Of a DNA stretch of 64,000 bases, positions 11,441 through 22,990 are shown in pieces. This DNA comes from Zoroaster sp. YZ-2022 (lineage: Eukaryota > Echinodermata > Asteroidea > Forcipulatida > Zoroasteridae), in NCBI GenBank assembly GCA_029582265.1, contig CM055816.1:23957825-24021824 (forward strand), given 5' to 3'. The translations under genes were made by a program, and so were the position numbers. Below the pieces are notes generated by a model. It made no database searches. It worked only from the letters and a program-made list of their open reading frames with translations, and had not been told where the DNA came from. How positions within the stretch are numbered: the first letter of the stretch is position 1; the number at the start of each line of letters is the position of its first letter.

Positions 11441-13389
11441 AATAAACTGTTCTTTAGAAAAACATGTGTGGTCTCCAAATAGTTTTGTAATAAAAAACAA
11501 GGCTGAAAATAATTTTTTTTAGACCGATATATATTTATTTATTGTTATCTATTAGTTTTCTGCAAAAGTAGAATAATATAGACAGAACAAAAATAATACG
11601 TTTGTACTTTAAACTTTGAATAATAAGCTAGAACAATTGACCAGGTCGTCAACAAAGTATTAGGTAAAAACCCCAAAAAATTAATAAATAAAAATCAAAG
11701 ACTTACTCAAAATGAAAAATACATATAGATTGGGTGTTAAAAACAATCTCCTTGGAGTTTTTGTCTCCAAAATATAATTTTCAGTGGGAGAAAATTTTTA
11801 TTTTAATTTTACTCATACCCTGAAAACAATAAAAGTACAATTAAAGTACACATGATACATAGAAATGTACAAACCAATTCAATTTTGGTACAGAGTATAC
11901 ACCCTTTCACTGATAATTCAGTCAATGATGTCATATGAACAGTTTATTCAAACCGTGCAGTTCCACTTTTCGTCAATTATTTTGTATTACATGGAAAAGC
12001 ACAATGACTCCATTTTTATCTTTAATTGTTTTCGATCTGCTGATCAATAATGTTAATTTCTGGGAAAGTTTTCATGATGAAGGTAAGTACATGCACATGT
12101 AAGCAAACTGCCCTTTACTGCACAGAAATAACGCGACAGAGACTCGGGCGGGGTTGATCATTGTCATTTCTGCTGGTTCCACCGTCTGGGACATTCCTTC
12201 GAGGAAGGTCTAAGGTGTCTGTTACAACTCCAGCCCAATATTATTCAGTTATCCTACACCTCGTCACTGTTCACATGACTCAGTACCTTCTGCAGGTCGG
12301 TTGCGACCATTTGTTTTCTCTGCTGCTTATCCTGTGTGATAGATACAGCTGTGTGGTGGTGAGACCATTGTGTCGTGCTCAAAGACCGTATTCAAGTCTC
12401 TCATGTCGTCTGGTAGATGTAGCTGGATGGTACTATTTAGTGTCTTCAACTGTATCCTGCGTGCTCACTGATGGTTCACCCTCTGGCTACATGTCTTGCC
12501 TTCTTATCCCCTCAGCTGACGTCGGTAATACCATAGAGCTACTGGCTCATCCTCTGCATGGTTCCACTTCCATTGTACTCTGGTGGGCTGAGGGTACTCA
12601 TCACTGTAGGGGCGTAATTGTATGTCATCTTGTCGGACAGGAACACTCAGTCTGACTGCCAAATAACTGCAGTTACATGGGGTACATTAATGATTCAATG
12701 GCCGATGACCCTGAAAGAATAAAAGATGAACAGTCAGGAGTTGAATAAGATAACTTTTCAGATCTTTATTCTTAATGGTGGTATCGGAACATCACATGGA
12801 ATATACAATAAATCTTGATCAAAAACAATTGAAATGACATTCTAGGAAACCTAAACTGTAAATTAAAAACCATTAAAAGGTAAATGCTAACTCTACTACA
12901 TTTCATTCCTTTCAATCACAGATGCATGATTAACATACTTTTGTCATTGAAGTTTTTGTTCTATATATATAAAATAATACAAACTCATAACTCTAATGTT
13001 TACTTCCACTCAATGTACTTTAGTGCATCACAAAACTACCGGACCATAAACATACTTGGCTATCAGAATCAAGGCTCTTGGCTCAGCATGGGGTCACACA
13101 TGTTCCCAGTATAAGCTGTACAGTCAATAACCAACACAGGCATATACCATGAATACTAATGAGCCACACTGACCACATACATGTATAGTGAATGAATGGC
13201 TTATTGTTTCATGCCTGATACTCCAGCTATATGGCTTAAAGTATACATGGAAACTGAATAACAGGCCTATATATATTACATGTAAGCATGATGTAGGTAA
13301 CAACAAAACTTATTTTGACTAGATATAAAAGCACTAAACATCAATGATCCTAGATCTTCATAACAATAAGTATATACTGTATAAAAATA

Positions 13390-13795
13390 TATATAAATGG
13401 TAGCACTTTTAAGACTAACTAAACTTAAAAATAGGCATAAGCTTTCGTTAATATACAGTCTGGGAGGAGGTGGCAAACAAAAGGTGGCAGTGACTCATGA
13501 AGTTAATCGTATATTGGGACATGAAGCCAGAGTCTCTATTCAGTCCTTGTTCAATGCAGTTCAGGGTGTGAATAATCCTTTGTTCAGCTGCTTCCTTTGA
13601 AGTTTGGTTTTGAATGGTCCTTGTTTGAGAACTGCTACTTTGAAGTGTTGAAGTGAATGGCCAAGTAGATTAAAGTGCTCAGCCACAGGCTTCTGGTCAT
13701 CATTGCATCTGATGAAATAGCTGTAGCTACGAAAGTTTATGCCTATTTTTGAATTTAGTTAGTCTTAAAAGTGCTACCATTTATATATATCTTAT
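13390..13795 (-). mobile_element. Penelope-like retroelement 3' fragment with inverted ends
   Basis: On the minus strand, frames read CNDDQKPVAEHFNLLGHS, then after a shift RIIHTLNCIEQGLNRDSG. This resembles the C-terminal endonuclease (GIY-YIG) region of Penelope-like elements, with the typical His..Gly..Phe spacing and closing GLN. Arms of about 60 bp at 13391-13450 and 13730-13792 are inverted copies of each other (shared TGGTAGCACTTTTAAGACTA). Such inverted arrangements are common in Penelope-like insertions. Confidence 0.65.
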
Positions 13796-14301
13796 TCTAC
13801 CTGACTAACACGGATGCATACAGATCTATACTGTATACAGAAACTGTAAAGTGTAAGGAATTGAAACTTCCTTTTCTTCACATCTCCCATATACATTATA
13901 AAGCAATTCAAAGTAATAACAACTAAATTATTCCATATCAAAACAGTGGTATAAACTATCAAACTTATGATAATGAAAGCAACATACCTGAAATAATAAA
14001 AGATGAACAATCAGGAGATGAAAAAGAGAACTTCCCCAAGCTTTATTCTTACTTGTGGCATAAATCCATCCATGCTGGTTGTAACTGGTCATCACATGGA
14101 ATATAATGACCTTCTGACAAAGATCCTGCACAAAGGTGTTTATTTGGTCTTTGGGATATTCCATTGTCAAGAGAGGCAAGTGCAATTATGAGAATGGGTC
14201 TAAACAAAAATTATAAGGGTGGTTAATATACAAATTTCTAAACAGGATGCCACTTTTACTATGTACAGGTATAGGCTTATGTAACATTTGTACATAAATC
14301 T

Positions 14302-14400
14302 GGGAGGGAGGGAGGGAGGGAGGGAGGGAGGGGATGGAGGGAGGCAGGGAGGGAGGGATAGGGGTGGGGATAGGGGTGGGGTAGGGGTGGGGTGGGTTGA
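14302..14400. repeat. G-rich microsatellite
   Basis: (GGGA)n grading into GGGGTAGGGGT-type repeats. Simple sequence; the proline-rich frames on the other strand are artefacts. Confidence 0.9.
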
Positions 14401-14656
14401 TACACGTGTGTACCCACTTTTGGCCCAGGAGTGGATGGTCCATGGGATCACCCCAAATTGCATGTAGTTAACGGTTGGGGGTTTCATGGGTAAACACTCC
14501 CCTCCCTATGGGCCAAGGGAGTTAGGGTTAATAAAGTTTGGGACTAAAATTACTAAAACTTGAGATGAGAACAAGTCATATTAATTAATGGTCTAATTGG
14601 GAATTAAACAGGAAAGAATATTCCCACATCTATTCTTATTGTGAAAAACATGTTTC

Positions 14657-14860
14657 TTAAGAATTCTATATTCTTACCGAGTCAGTGGAATTCTATAGAG
14701 ATTGGTCTCTATAGATAACTGGTTCTATAGAATTCTATAGAAAGTAATAACTCTATAGAATTATTTTTGAGTTTCTATAGATTTTTGTAATTTCTATAGA
14801 GCTCTATAGAACTCTATACAGCGTTCTATAGACTTCTATAGACTTCTATAGAACTTTTTT
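14657..14860. repeat. Right subterminal array of TTCTATAGAA motifs
   Basis: A shorter, irregular array of GAATTCTATAGA, CTCTATAGAA and GACTTCTATAGA motifs next to the right inverted repeat. The left array is more than twice as long and contains the regular 22-bp run. Confidence 0.85.
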
Positions 14861-15687
14861 GTAAGGGCTGGAATGGCCTGCCATTTCACCAGACCTTAAC
14901 CCTATTGAGAACATTTGGACAATTCTAAGTTACAGATTCAGAAGTCACAACCCTCCTGTAAGGAACGTTGCCAACCTGACAGCAGCTCTACAGGATGAGT
15001 GGAACAACCTCGACCAAGCTGTGATCCGGAACACCGTACTGTCCATGAGGCATTGTGCAGAATGTGTGCGAGTCCGGAGTGCTGCAACATCCTACTGAAG
15101 TCAATTGTGGAGTTACACATGAAGAAATAAAGCTGATTAGCCAAGTTTGATATTGAGTACTGTACATCAACCTGTTATCTACATTTTCATGCCTTATCAC
15201 ATGATCTGCCAGTTTAAACCGTCATTAGACATGCACAACACGTGAAAAGTGTTTAAAATGTTGCAGAGTAACCTTTAGTACTTTACTTCCACCAAAAACT
15301 GCTTTTGTGTCCTCACATGGACAAAATGGACCAAGAAATACTTTTGAGTCCTATATTTTATTTTGAGCAGTGTAGTTTTGACACAATGGCTAGTTAATTG
15401 TACCAGCCTACAAGGAATTGTTCCCTTCTTTTTTTAGAAACCCATGCACCGCTGTCGATTTGGTATATTGTGTATATCTATTCATTGCAACGATTATACA
15501 CCGTATAGCCTACATTTTGCTTTTTCAAGGACCAGAAATTTCAAGTTGCTTTTTGTTTGCTTCGTTTGTTTTTGTTTCTTTTTATAGAAACCCGTGCACC
15601 GGTGCCGATTGGGTATATTGTACGGTATATCAAGATAATGGCACGTAATGATTACAATTAGACCCATTCATTACAACAATCATAAGA

Positions 15688-16176
15688 ATGGAGGTCTGGC
15701 TGTATGCTCTGTTTTTGGCTCTGACTTCCAGAGTCCTTTTCACCAGTTCTAGCCCTTTGCCTGTCATCAATCACATATTAGATGAGGGGGCTTTTTATGC
15801 TGATTCTACTGGTGTGTTTTCCTGCAACATTTGGGGAACCAGAGGCAAGTTTTGGTGTCATTTTGCCAGCAAGTTTGCTGATGAATCTGAGTGGATTCAG
15901 CTACAGTACACACCGAACATCCATAGAAGCTGCATTAATGGTTCATCGCCTGTGACCTCCACCACCTTCATCACTGGCTTTGTCCTGATGCTGCCAGCCT
16001 TTGTCCTGATAACTGTGCCAGCCTTTGTCCTGATAACTGTGCCAGCCTTTGTCCTTTGTTTACCAAGCCTACTTGTCAAGCTGAAGTATTTATCCACAAG
16101 CCCCACCATGTTAACTTTAATTCCTGGACAGAACTTCCCAATAATTTGGTCATTTTCCGGCTTGAATTGTCACTAA
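15688..16176 (+). pseudogene. Retrotransposon N-terminal reading frame, unknown function
   Basis: Starts with ATG three bases into the element. The 162 codons begin with a hydrophobic stretch (MEVWLYALFLALTSRVLF) that looks like a signal peptide. A 24-bp in-frame duplication repeats the motif PAFVLITV near 15997-16060. The frame then shifts; a second frame (to about 16430) leads to the 2A-like motif. No zinc knuckle or esterase domain is seen. Confidence 0.5.
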
Positions 16177-16370
16177 GGTACCATCAAGTAACTGCAAGTT
16201 TCTCCACTGACTCACAGCCTCAGCTACTAGTACTTTTAGCATGGGATTATCATGCCATTCACCATCATGTACTTGTTAGCATTTCCACCATCAAACCTTG
16301 TCGTCATCGAAGATTTGGTAAATGCCCGATCTCCTACTACCCCAACTCAGCCTCATCTTTTCAAGTTCAA

Positions 16371-16403
16371 CTTTCTGGTGATGTACACCCAAATCCGGCC
16401 CCG
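16371..16403 (+). other. 2A-like translational recoding peptide remnant
   Basis: Encodes LSGDVHPNPAP just upstream of the endonuclease. 2A-like peptides ending NPGP are known in this position in some animal CR1/L2-type retrotransposons. Here the Gly before the final Pro reads Ala, which should abolish recoding. Confidence 0.7.
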
Positions 16404-16439
16404 ATGGTTCAACATCACCCAAATCTTCTGACAATAACA

Positions 16440-17155
16440 GTACATGTACAGAACTGCAACGCTCAAAAATCAATTGTGTATTATATAATGCCAGAAGTCT
16501 TGTCAATAAGCATTTGTTTCAATCTGAACTTCTTGTTAATAACATTGATATTGCCTTCGTAACTGAATCTTGGCTAGACCCAACTGTTCTCGATGGTGAA
16601 TTTAAACCTGAACCCTAAATACTCAATTTTTTAAGAAAGGACCGAAACAGGCATGGTGGGGGGTATATTTGTTGCTATATCAAAACACTTAAACCTTCAC
16701 GCTGTTGTAAATTTGAGCATCCTGATCTAGAATTTTTGTGGGTAGAATTATTCAGGTAATCGAGGTATCATTCTTTTAGGTGTTTATAGACCACCTAATG
16801 CTAACTCCAAATTCTTGATTATTATGAAACCGTTCTGGAATCAGTTTTACCTTTTTGCCCATAACTACCTTTGCCATAGCTGTGTTGGGTGATTTTAATA
16901 TCGATGTAAACACTACTGTTCCTAATGTACAACGACTACATATTATTTCAATGTACTTAATTTCAACCAACTGGTAGAGTTTATAACTCGTCCTCATTCC
17001 AATGTAGTTAATAACTCTGGTTCCACAATTGATCTTTTGTTCACTAACTGACCAGATTTATTCATTAAAACTCAGGCTCACCTGGCTTAGGTAACAGTGA
17101 TCATTATGGTATTGGTTTTAAAATTCAAACAAATCATACTGTCAAAACGATCACT
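16440..17155 (+). pseudogene. APE-type endonuclease domain, frameshifted
   Basis: Endonuclease blocks appear in order in changing frames: NARSLVNK (16487-16510), FVTESWLDP near 16556, GGGV near 16658, LGVYRPPN near 16778, GDFNIDVN near 16890 and a late SDHYG-like block near 17098. These are the catalytic and DNA-contact blocks of the APE endonuclease that nicks the target. Several stops and indels separate them. Confidence 0.75.
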
Positions 17156-17158
17156 CGA

Positions 17159-19309
17159 ATGTTCTACCAGTACAACAAAGCTGATATTAGTGAGCTATGT
17201 AACACATTGAACAGCGTTCCTTGGGACACATGCTTTTCGCCAGGATTTGATGCGGATGAAGTCTGGGATAGATTTAGAGACTTATTGTTTGCAGCGATTA
17301 AGGATGTCGTGCCCATGGCCAGACAAAAAGGTAAAAAACGGAGCCCTTGGATCACCAGCGAAGTCGTTCAACTTAGCCGGAAAAAGCAACGTGCCTTCAA
17401 AGCAACAAAACGTAATCCCACAAATACTTACCTGTGGGAAAAGTACAAGTGTATACGTAATAAGGTTAAATATATTACTTCTCAGTCCTACCACAAATTT
17501 GTAAACGACCTCTGCCTCAACTGCTCCAACAATCCCAAGAAATTCTGGTCCTTTGTTAGTGGCCAAAGAAAGAAAAGCTGTCCTAGCAACTTTCATAATG
17601 GCGACCCTGATTCTGCAATCACTGACAATTTGGATATTGCAGACAACTTCAACCGGATCTTTCAAAGTAACTTCACTCGGGACACTCACCGCTATTCAAT
17701 TCCTCAATCCTGCAACCATTCCCCTTCAGAGTTTAGATTAACGAACATTGTTGTGACCCCACTCGAAGTAAAGAAAATGTTGAACAATTTGGACACTCAC
17801 AAGTCTGCAGGACCCGATGAGATTTCTCCACTGTTTTTGAGCATTGCCAGTGACAGCTTAGCTACACCTCTGGCTAATTTGTTTAATTTTTTTCTGTCCT
17901 CCGGTGTTATTCCTAACGAATGGAAGCTTGCTCATGTTGTACCCCTCTTCAAATCTGGTGATCCACATAACATGTGTAATTATAGACCGATTTCTCTTTG
18001 TTCTGTAGTTAGTAAGACATTAGAAAAAATTGTGAGCAATCACCTTGTAAGTCATATGTGCAGACGTGGCATAATTAGCGATGTTCAACATGGGTTTTTC
18101 CCTAAGCGTTCATGTGTAACCCAGTTGTCAACTCTTTATCATGAATGGGCTGAAGTCATTGATGTGTGTAACCCTCCTCGTATCGATGTAATTTTTCTTG
18201 ACTGGGCTAAAGCCTTCGACAAAGTTAGCCACATCATGTTACTTGATAAATTGCATAAATATGGTATTTGTGGCTCAGTCTTATCATGGTTTAATTCTTA
18301 TCTTAACAACAGATCACAAAGAGTAATTTTTCAAGGTACCGAATCAGAGCAGTTAAGAGTTTATTCAGGTGTACCACAAGGCTCTATTCTTGGGCCCCTT
18401 TTTTCAATATTTTTGTTTTGATCTCCCATTTTGCGTTCAATCCAGTCTTAGACAATATGCAGATGACACTGTACTGTATAGACCTATTAGATCCGACTCT
18501 GACACAGTAATCCTTCAAAGTGATTTAAACAATTTAATTAACTGGTGTAATATTAATCACATGTCACTTAATTCTATGAAATGTAAGCTTATGACTGTTA
18601 CTCGTAGCAGACATCCTCCTAGTCCCATTTATAATATTGGTTCTGACTCTCTTAGAAGTTGTTTCCCATTACAAGTATCTTGGTGTCATCATTTCTCGTG
18701 ATCTCAGTTGGAAGAACCACATTGATAGCGTTACTTCTAAAGCTACTAAACTTTGTGGTTTTATCAGACGGATTGTTAAGAGTAATAATTCTACTGTTCT
18801 AGTTAAACTTTACACTTCACTATGTAGACCTGTCATGGAGTATGCCGCTCCTGTCTGGTGCCCAAGCTCACACACTCATCAATTACTCATAGAAAAGGTT
18901 CAGAGGCGTTTCACACGTTCTTGTCTTGGTCTCCCTAAAAGAGCCAGACCTAACAATGCCGACATAGACTACCTTCCAGATGTAAGAAATTAGAATTCCT
19001 TTGTTGATTAATAGACTTCATTTTTTGTCAATTTCGTTTGTTGTTAAATGTTTGTATAAAAAAATTGATGTAAGTATCCACAGTTTTGTTACTATTAATT
19101 CTAGGCATTGTGATTCTGTCAAGTTTCTTCACAAGGGGGGCCGCACTAACTGCCTACACCACTCTCTATTTGTTAGGTTTCCAAGATTATGGGATAGTTT
19201 ACCATCTGATGTTAAGGAACAAGTTGTATTTAATATGTCCAAGTTTCTCAGTAGTTTTCGTAATCATATTCTGTCTCCTGGGAAAATCCATCATATTTTC
19301 CCCCAGTAG
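17159..19309 (+). pseudogene. CR1/L2-like reverse transcriptase, three frames
   Basis: A 420-codon stretch is open to 18421. It holds the RT fingers/palm blocks KSAGPDEISP, YRPISLCSV, FLDWAKAFDKVSH and GVPQGSILGPL. A frameshift at about 18415 leads to the catalytic block QYADDTVLY (near 18455). A second shift at about 18640 leads to YLGVIISRDLSWKNH, and a third near 18993 to a C-terminal tail with RLWDSLPSDV, which closes many CR1/Rex-type proteins. Upstream of the RT lies the usual linker (RSPWITSEV). The domain order is complete, so the enzyme was lost only through a few indels. Confidence 0.9.
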
Positions 19310-19498
19310 GTTTGCACCTGAAACATGAAAGTCTTGTTTGCTTTACATGCGTGCTTTTCTATGGCCCTATAAGTTGACTGGTACTGAGACTACCATATAG
19401 AATTGTATGCATGTGAGGGGGTGCGACGTCATGTTCTAGGTTTACTCTGATATAATCTGTTATTAATGTACATAATGTATGAGATTTATCATGAATGT

Positions 19499-19905
19499 AA
19501 TTGAAGTCCGACTGCCCATATATATATATATATATATTTATTTATTTATTTATTTAGTATCATCTCCTGCTTAGCCCGTATACTGTAAGTTAATCTATTT
19601 GTAATATTATGTACTAGTATATTTTTATTACTGGCATGTGCGTTTAGTCAAACGCCTAATTACCTTGTATTTTTTTTATTTTTTTTTAATTTTTTTAAAT
19701 ATTTTTATCTTGTATATGAACATGTATTTATGTGTTGCATGGCGGCATTTGGAGAGCCACTTGATTGTGATTTAGTTCACATTTGGCAATCCTTCAGGGG
19801 TGTTACCATGTTATGTTCTGTTTTACGTTTATTTTCATCTGCTTGTACTGTAACTTTTCTTTTCTTTCCTGGAGAAATAATAAATGAAATGAAATGAAAT
19901 GAAAT
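19499..19905 (+). repeat. Simple-sequence 3' UTR and (GAAAT)n tail
   Basis: (TA)n followed by (TTTA)n at about 19518-19556, T/A-rich low complexity near 19665-19715, then the terminal GAAAT repeats at about 19885-19905. Confidence 0.85.
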
Positions 19906-19924
19906 CATACTATGTATAAAGGCA

Positions 19925-20115
19925 TCAGCCAGCGTGATCTGGCACTGCCTATGGGACTCCGCATGAAATGGATGGATCAAGAGAGAGTTAAAGAAACAAA
20001 CTGTTCTAACAAATAACTCCTGAACCCAAAAAGGCGAAATCCACGCACACCGTAATGCTCTAATATTAAATATTTGTAATTTCCACAGAATTCCACAACT
20101 TGGGACCTTCATGGT
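19925..20115 (-). pseudogene. RT fragment, minus strand (array unit 1)
   Basis: On the minus strand the stretch that reads GGTGTGCGTGGATTTCGCC in forward terms matches the plus-strand RT relics (the block after SKAFDT). It is followed by the tail block with CCAAGTTGTGGAATTC. Together these are two separated RT pieces in inverted orientation; equivalent pieces recur in the later units. Confidence 0.6.
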
Positions 20116-21689
20116 CAGTTTCTTTGAGTAAGAGTGGTTGGAGAAATGATTAATGTTAACCATCAAATTGCCTGGTAAATAGTCATATACATAACAGCAA
20201 TATTGAACATGGAGCAAATAGAGTCGGCAATTTATTTGTATAACGTTGAAAAACGAAGGATTTAACTGAAGAAGATATATATTATTTAATATACAAGTAA
20301 ATAATAATGAAAAATTATAACGACGACACACAACACAGAGTTGGCCTAAAATAAGTTTTGTTGAATTTAATATTTTTGTCTTAAAGGTACAGGTTATAGA
20401 ACTGATATTAAAAAAAAAAAACCTATGAATGTTAATGTACAACTTAGTTGGTATAAAGATGATGATGGTATCAATCTTCACAATAAACTATTTAGCCTGA
20501 GGAACTGCCATTGTTAAGAAAGATATTATTTCCAAAACTTTTTTCCCTAAATTTGATGATAACTATGAATGTATATAATAGAATCTGTCCTAAACTTTCA
20601 TACCCCTGAGAATTGAAAGTAAACAGACAAATGAATGCCAATTGATAAAACTGAATTCTTGATCAATCGCTTGCGATTGGTTCTATCAATTAGAACGTAC
20701 TTATGTTATCAATGAGTTGGGTTAAATGACAACAGAATGCTCAACTTATAAATTTGAATGTATCTTTTTGCTGATTGAATGATGACGTAAAGGGGCATTC
20801 ATTTTCATATCATATTTAATGAGTCGCGTATTAAATTGAATGCACTTTTTAATTCATCTGAAAACCTGAAATATAAAATAGATAAAATGAACAGCCCAAA
20901 CAAATAACTGTGATGTATTTTTGTTTTTTTTAATATCATGATCCATCCCTCTCGCTGAGTCATTTGTAATGATTAACATATTTCTTCATTTAGGATATTC
21001 ATATTTACTTTAATTCAATTACTTCTAATAATGTATTTCCAAAGAATTTGCATTTAGTAAAATTAATTATTGTGCTTACAAATGAAGAAAGGGCAATAAA
21101 GTTGTTCTTCAAATATTTATTAATAAAGGTCTCCAGTTTCTGGTCATAGGTCGGCTTTTTAAAATCGGTGCGGTGACATACTAAGAGAGGCCTCACAAAT
21201 CAGCAAAAAGTGGTTACATATCGTTTTCAAATTTAACACCGGCGTTTTCTCAGCTCTACCAGCGCGGCAAGCGTCAGTCCGGGCACCGGGGGCCCCGGAG
21301 ACCTCGTTGGCTTCGCCGAAGCCGTTTACCACTGGCTACAGTGTGTGAAACTACCACACTGTGTATGGATGCAGGTGTGATGAATGGTTTCGAAACCCCT
21401 TTAATTATTGAACTACCCAAACCCTGTGGAAATGTATTAGATTTGTTGATTTCGTTATCCCTCTTAATAATTAACATTTATTTCATTTAAAATTTTCATA
21501 TATTTACTTTAATTCATTTACTTCCCCAAATGTATTTCCCAAGAATTTGCATTTAGTAAAATTAATTATTGTGCTTACAAATAAAGAAGGTCAATAAAAT
21601 TGTTCTTCCATTAATAAATTAAATGTTTATTCATTTTCTTGTTGAAAATAAAATTGATCTCATTATGTCATTGGAAATACGTTTTACAC

Positions 21690-22440
21690 CCTGACGTTCA
21701 CCTGAACTTGCCATTTCTAATGTTTTAAATACCATTACTGAAGCCATAGAAAATAAGCAGTTTTCTGTTGGTATTTTCGGAAACCCTTTTCCAAGGCTTT
21801 TTGACATTCAATTCATAACATTCTTATTTCTAAATTAGAGCATTATGGTGTGGTGGATTTAGCCTTGGATTGGTTCAGGAGTTATTTGTCATCATAGAAC
21901 AACAGTTTGTTTCCTTTAACTCTCTCTTGATCCATCCATTTCATGCAGAGTTCCCCAAAGTGCATAATAGGTTCCCTTATTCTTTATTATTTATATTAAT
22001 GATATTGTAATCATCAAAAATTATATCCTTTTGTTTATTTCCTGATGGTATACATTTAATTGATATCCATCACAATGTATAACAATGCAGCTCGTATTTT
22101 ACACACTGAGCTAGTTAAAATAATTAATTGGCTTTTATCTAATAGCTTTTCTATTAATTTGCTGAAATCCAACTTTATAGTCTTTTTTCTAGACAACTCA
22201 AATATACGTGATCTGTTCCTCTCAGTTTAAAGCAAGTTAAAGTAAGCACCAAATTCCTTGATATTGATATTGATGAAATCTCTCATGGAACTACCATGTT
22301 AATATCTTGCTCGTAAGATTTCTAAAAATGTTGGTATTATGAGACGATTGAAACATTTTTTAAAAGCAAAAACAGTTCTGTTAACACCTGATTTGAATTA
22401 TGTAATTCTTACTTGGGTAAACCCACTACACTCTGCAACA
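21690..22440 (+). pseudogene. Non-LTR RT relic (array unit 1)
   Basis: Broken RT frames run from the ENKQFSVG-type block (about 21750), through the region around 21960 corresponding to PQGSVLGPL, to a block near 22270 like ENLSWNYHVN. Stops and indels are frequent. Confidence 0.65.
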
Positions 22441-22789
22441 TTTTAAACACTTTTCACGTGTTGTGCATTTTGAGCAGTGTAGTTTTGACACAATTGGCTA
22501 GTTAATTGTACCAGCCTACAAGGAATTGTTCCTTCTTTTTAGAAACCCATGCACCGCTTTTCGATTTGGTATATTGTGTATGATTACAATATCTATTCAT
22601 TGCAACGATTATACACTGTATACATTTTTTTTTCAAGGACTAGAAATTTCAAGTTGCTTTTTGTTTCTTTGTTATAGAAACCCGGTGCACCGGTGCTGAT
22701 TGGGTATTGTATGTCAACACAATGGCACGTAATGATTACAATTAGACCATTCATTGCAACAATCATACTGTGTATAAGGCATCAGCCAG

Positions 22790-22990
22790 CGTCACTGGCA
22801 CTGCGTATGGGGACTCGCATGAAATGGATGGATCAAGAGAGAGTTAAAGGAAACAAATTGTTGTTCTATGTGATGAATATTCCTGAACCAACCAAGGCGA
22901 AATCCACGCACACCGTAATGTTCTTTAATATTGAATATTTGTAAAAGATTGCCACAGAATTCCACAACTTGGGGACCTTCATGGTCAGTT
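22790..22990 (-). pseudogene. RT fragments, minus strand (array unit 2)
   Basis: Inverted RT blocks equivalent to those at 19925-20115. The right part (about 22950-22985) is the RT tail around GGTCCCCAAGTTGTGG. Confidence 0.6.

Larger units (their letters stand above)
11441..14656. other. Interior of the transposon, no complete gene recognised
   Basis: AT-rich. A frame at 12161-12655 (about 164 codons, TTG start, Ser/Leu/Val-rich) has no recognisable motif. Its other strand also has open stretches, so it is left uncalled. Two direct copies of a segment of about 100 bp lie at 12708-12805 and 13987-14105 (shared AAAGATGAACA and CATCACATGGAATATA). Between them sits a Penelope-type fragment. Confidence 0.5.
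10915..14867. mobile_element. DNA transposon of unrecognised family, 3.95 kb, with subterminal TTCTATAGAA arrays
   Basis: It begins CCCTTACAAAAAAGTTC (10915-10931) and ends with the exact complement (14851-14867). The inverted repeat extends to about 24 bases. Flanking bases CT on both sides suggest a 2-bp target duplication. Inside each end lie hundreds of bases of motifs related to TTCTATAGAA. No transposase is recognised in the interior, so it is probably non-autonomous or its enzyme is unknown to me. CACTA/EnSpm elements also have dense subterminal motifs and short duplications, but the end sequence does not match CACTA. Confidence 0.8.
10835..15096 (+). pseudogene. Tc1-type DDE transposase C-terminal half, interrupted
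   Basis: The left part (10835-10914) encodes MDDNARPHRARI, the block around the second catalytic aspartate. The right part (14868-15096) encodes WPAISPDLNPIENIW, the block before the third catalytic residue, and ends at a TGA after RSAATSY. The frame breaks exactly at the inner element (10915-14867). The two flanks meet in frame if that element and one CT are left out. The DNA-binding N-terminus and first catalytic Asp are missing. Confidence 0.88.
10777..15225. mobile_element. Tc1/mariner-type transposon, internally deleted and split by another insertion
   Basis: Perfect inverted ends start ATGACGGTTTAAACTGGCAG at 10777 and end with its complement at 15225. The similarity runs over 50 bases. 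Both ends are flanked by TA (10775-10776 and 15226-15227), the target duplication of the Tc1/mariner superfamily. Without the 3953-bp inner insertion the element is only about 500 bp, and the left inverted repeat leads straight into the second half of the transposase. It is therefore a non-autonomous deletion product. Confidence 0.9.
15685..19902 (+). mobile_element. Full-length CR1/L2-like non-LTR retrotransposon
   Basis: AATCATA occurs directly before (15678-15684) and after (19903-19909) the element, a 7-bp target-site duplication. The element ends in (GAAAT)n, the short tandem 3' tail typical of the CR1/L2 group. It sits in the repeat-unit sequence CAACAATCATAC, intact in the other units. 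Order: a short N-terminal frame, a 2A-like remnant, APE-type endonuclease, reverse transcriptase, 3' UTR. Frameshifts and stops make it inactive. Confidence 0.85.

Noticed and set aside
12161..12655. 164-codon frame inside the CCCTTAC transposon as its transposase
   Set aside because: No ATG at its start, no catalytic motif, odd Ser/Leu-rich composition. The opposite strand also has open stretches.
14186..14487. Proline-rich frames
   Set aside because: They translate the complement of a GGGA microsatellite.
16056..16562. Independent gene of 168 codons
   Set aside because: It is the frameshifted continuation of the retrotransposon N-terminal region and ends inside the endonuclease.
19777..20481. 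234-codon minus-strand frame
   Set aside because: It runs across the retrotransposon tail and the adjoining repeat unit, two unrelated sequences, so it cannot be one gene.
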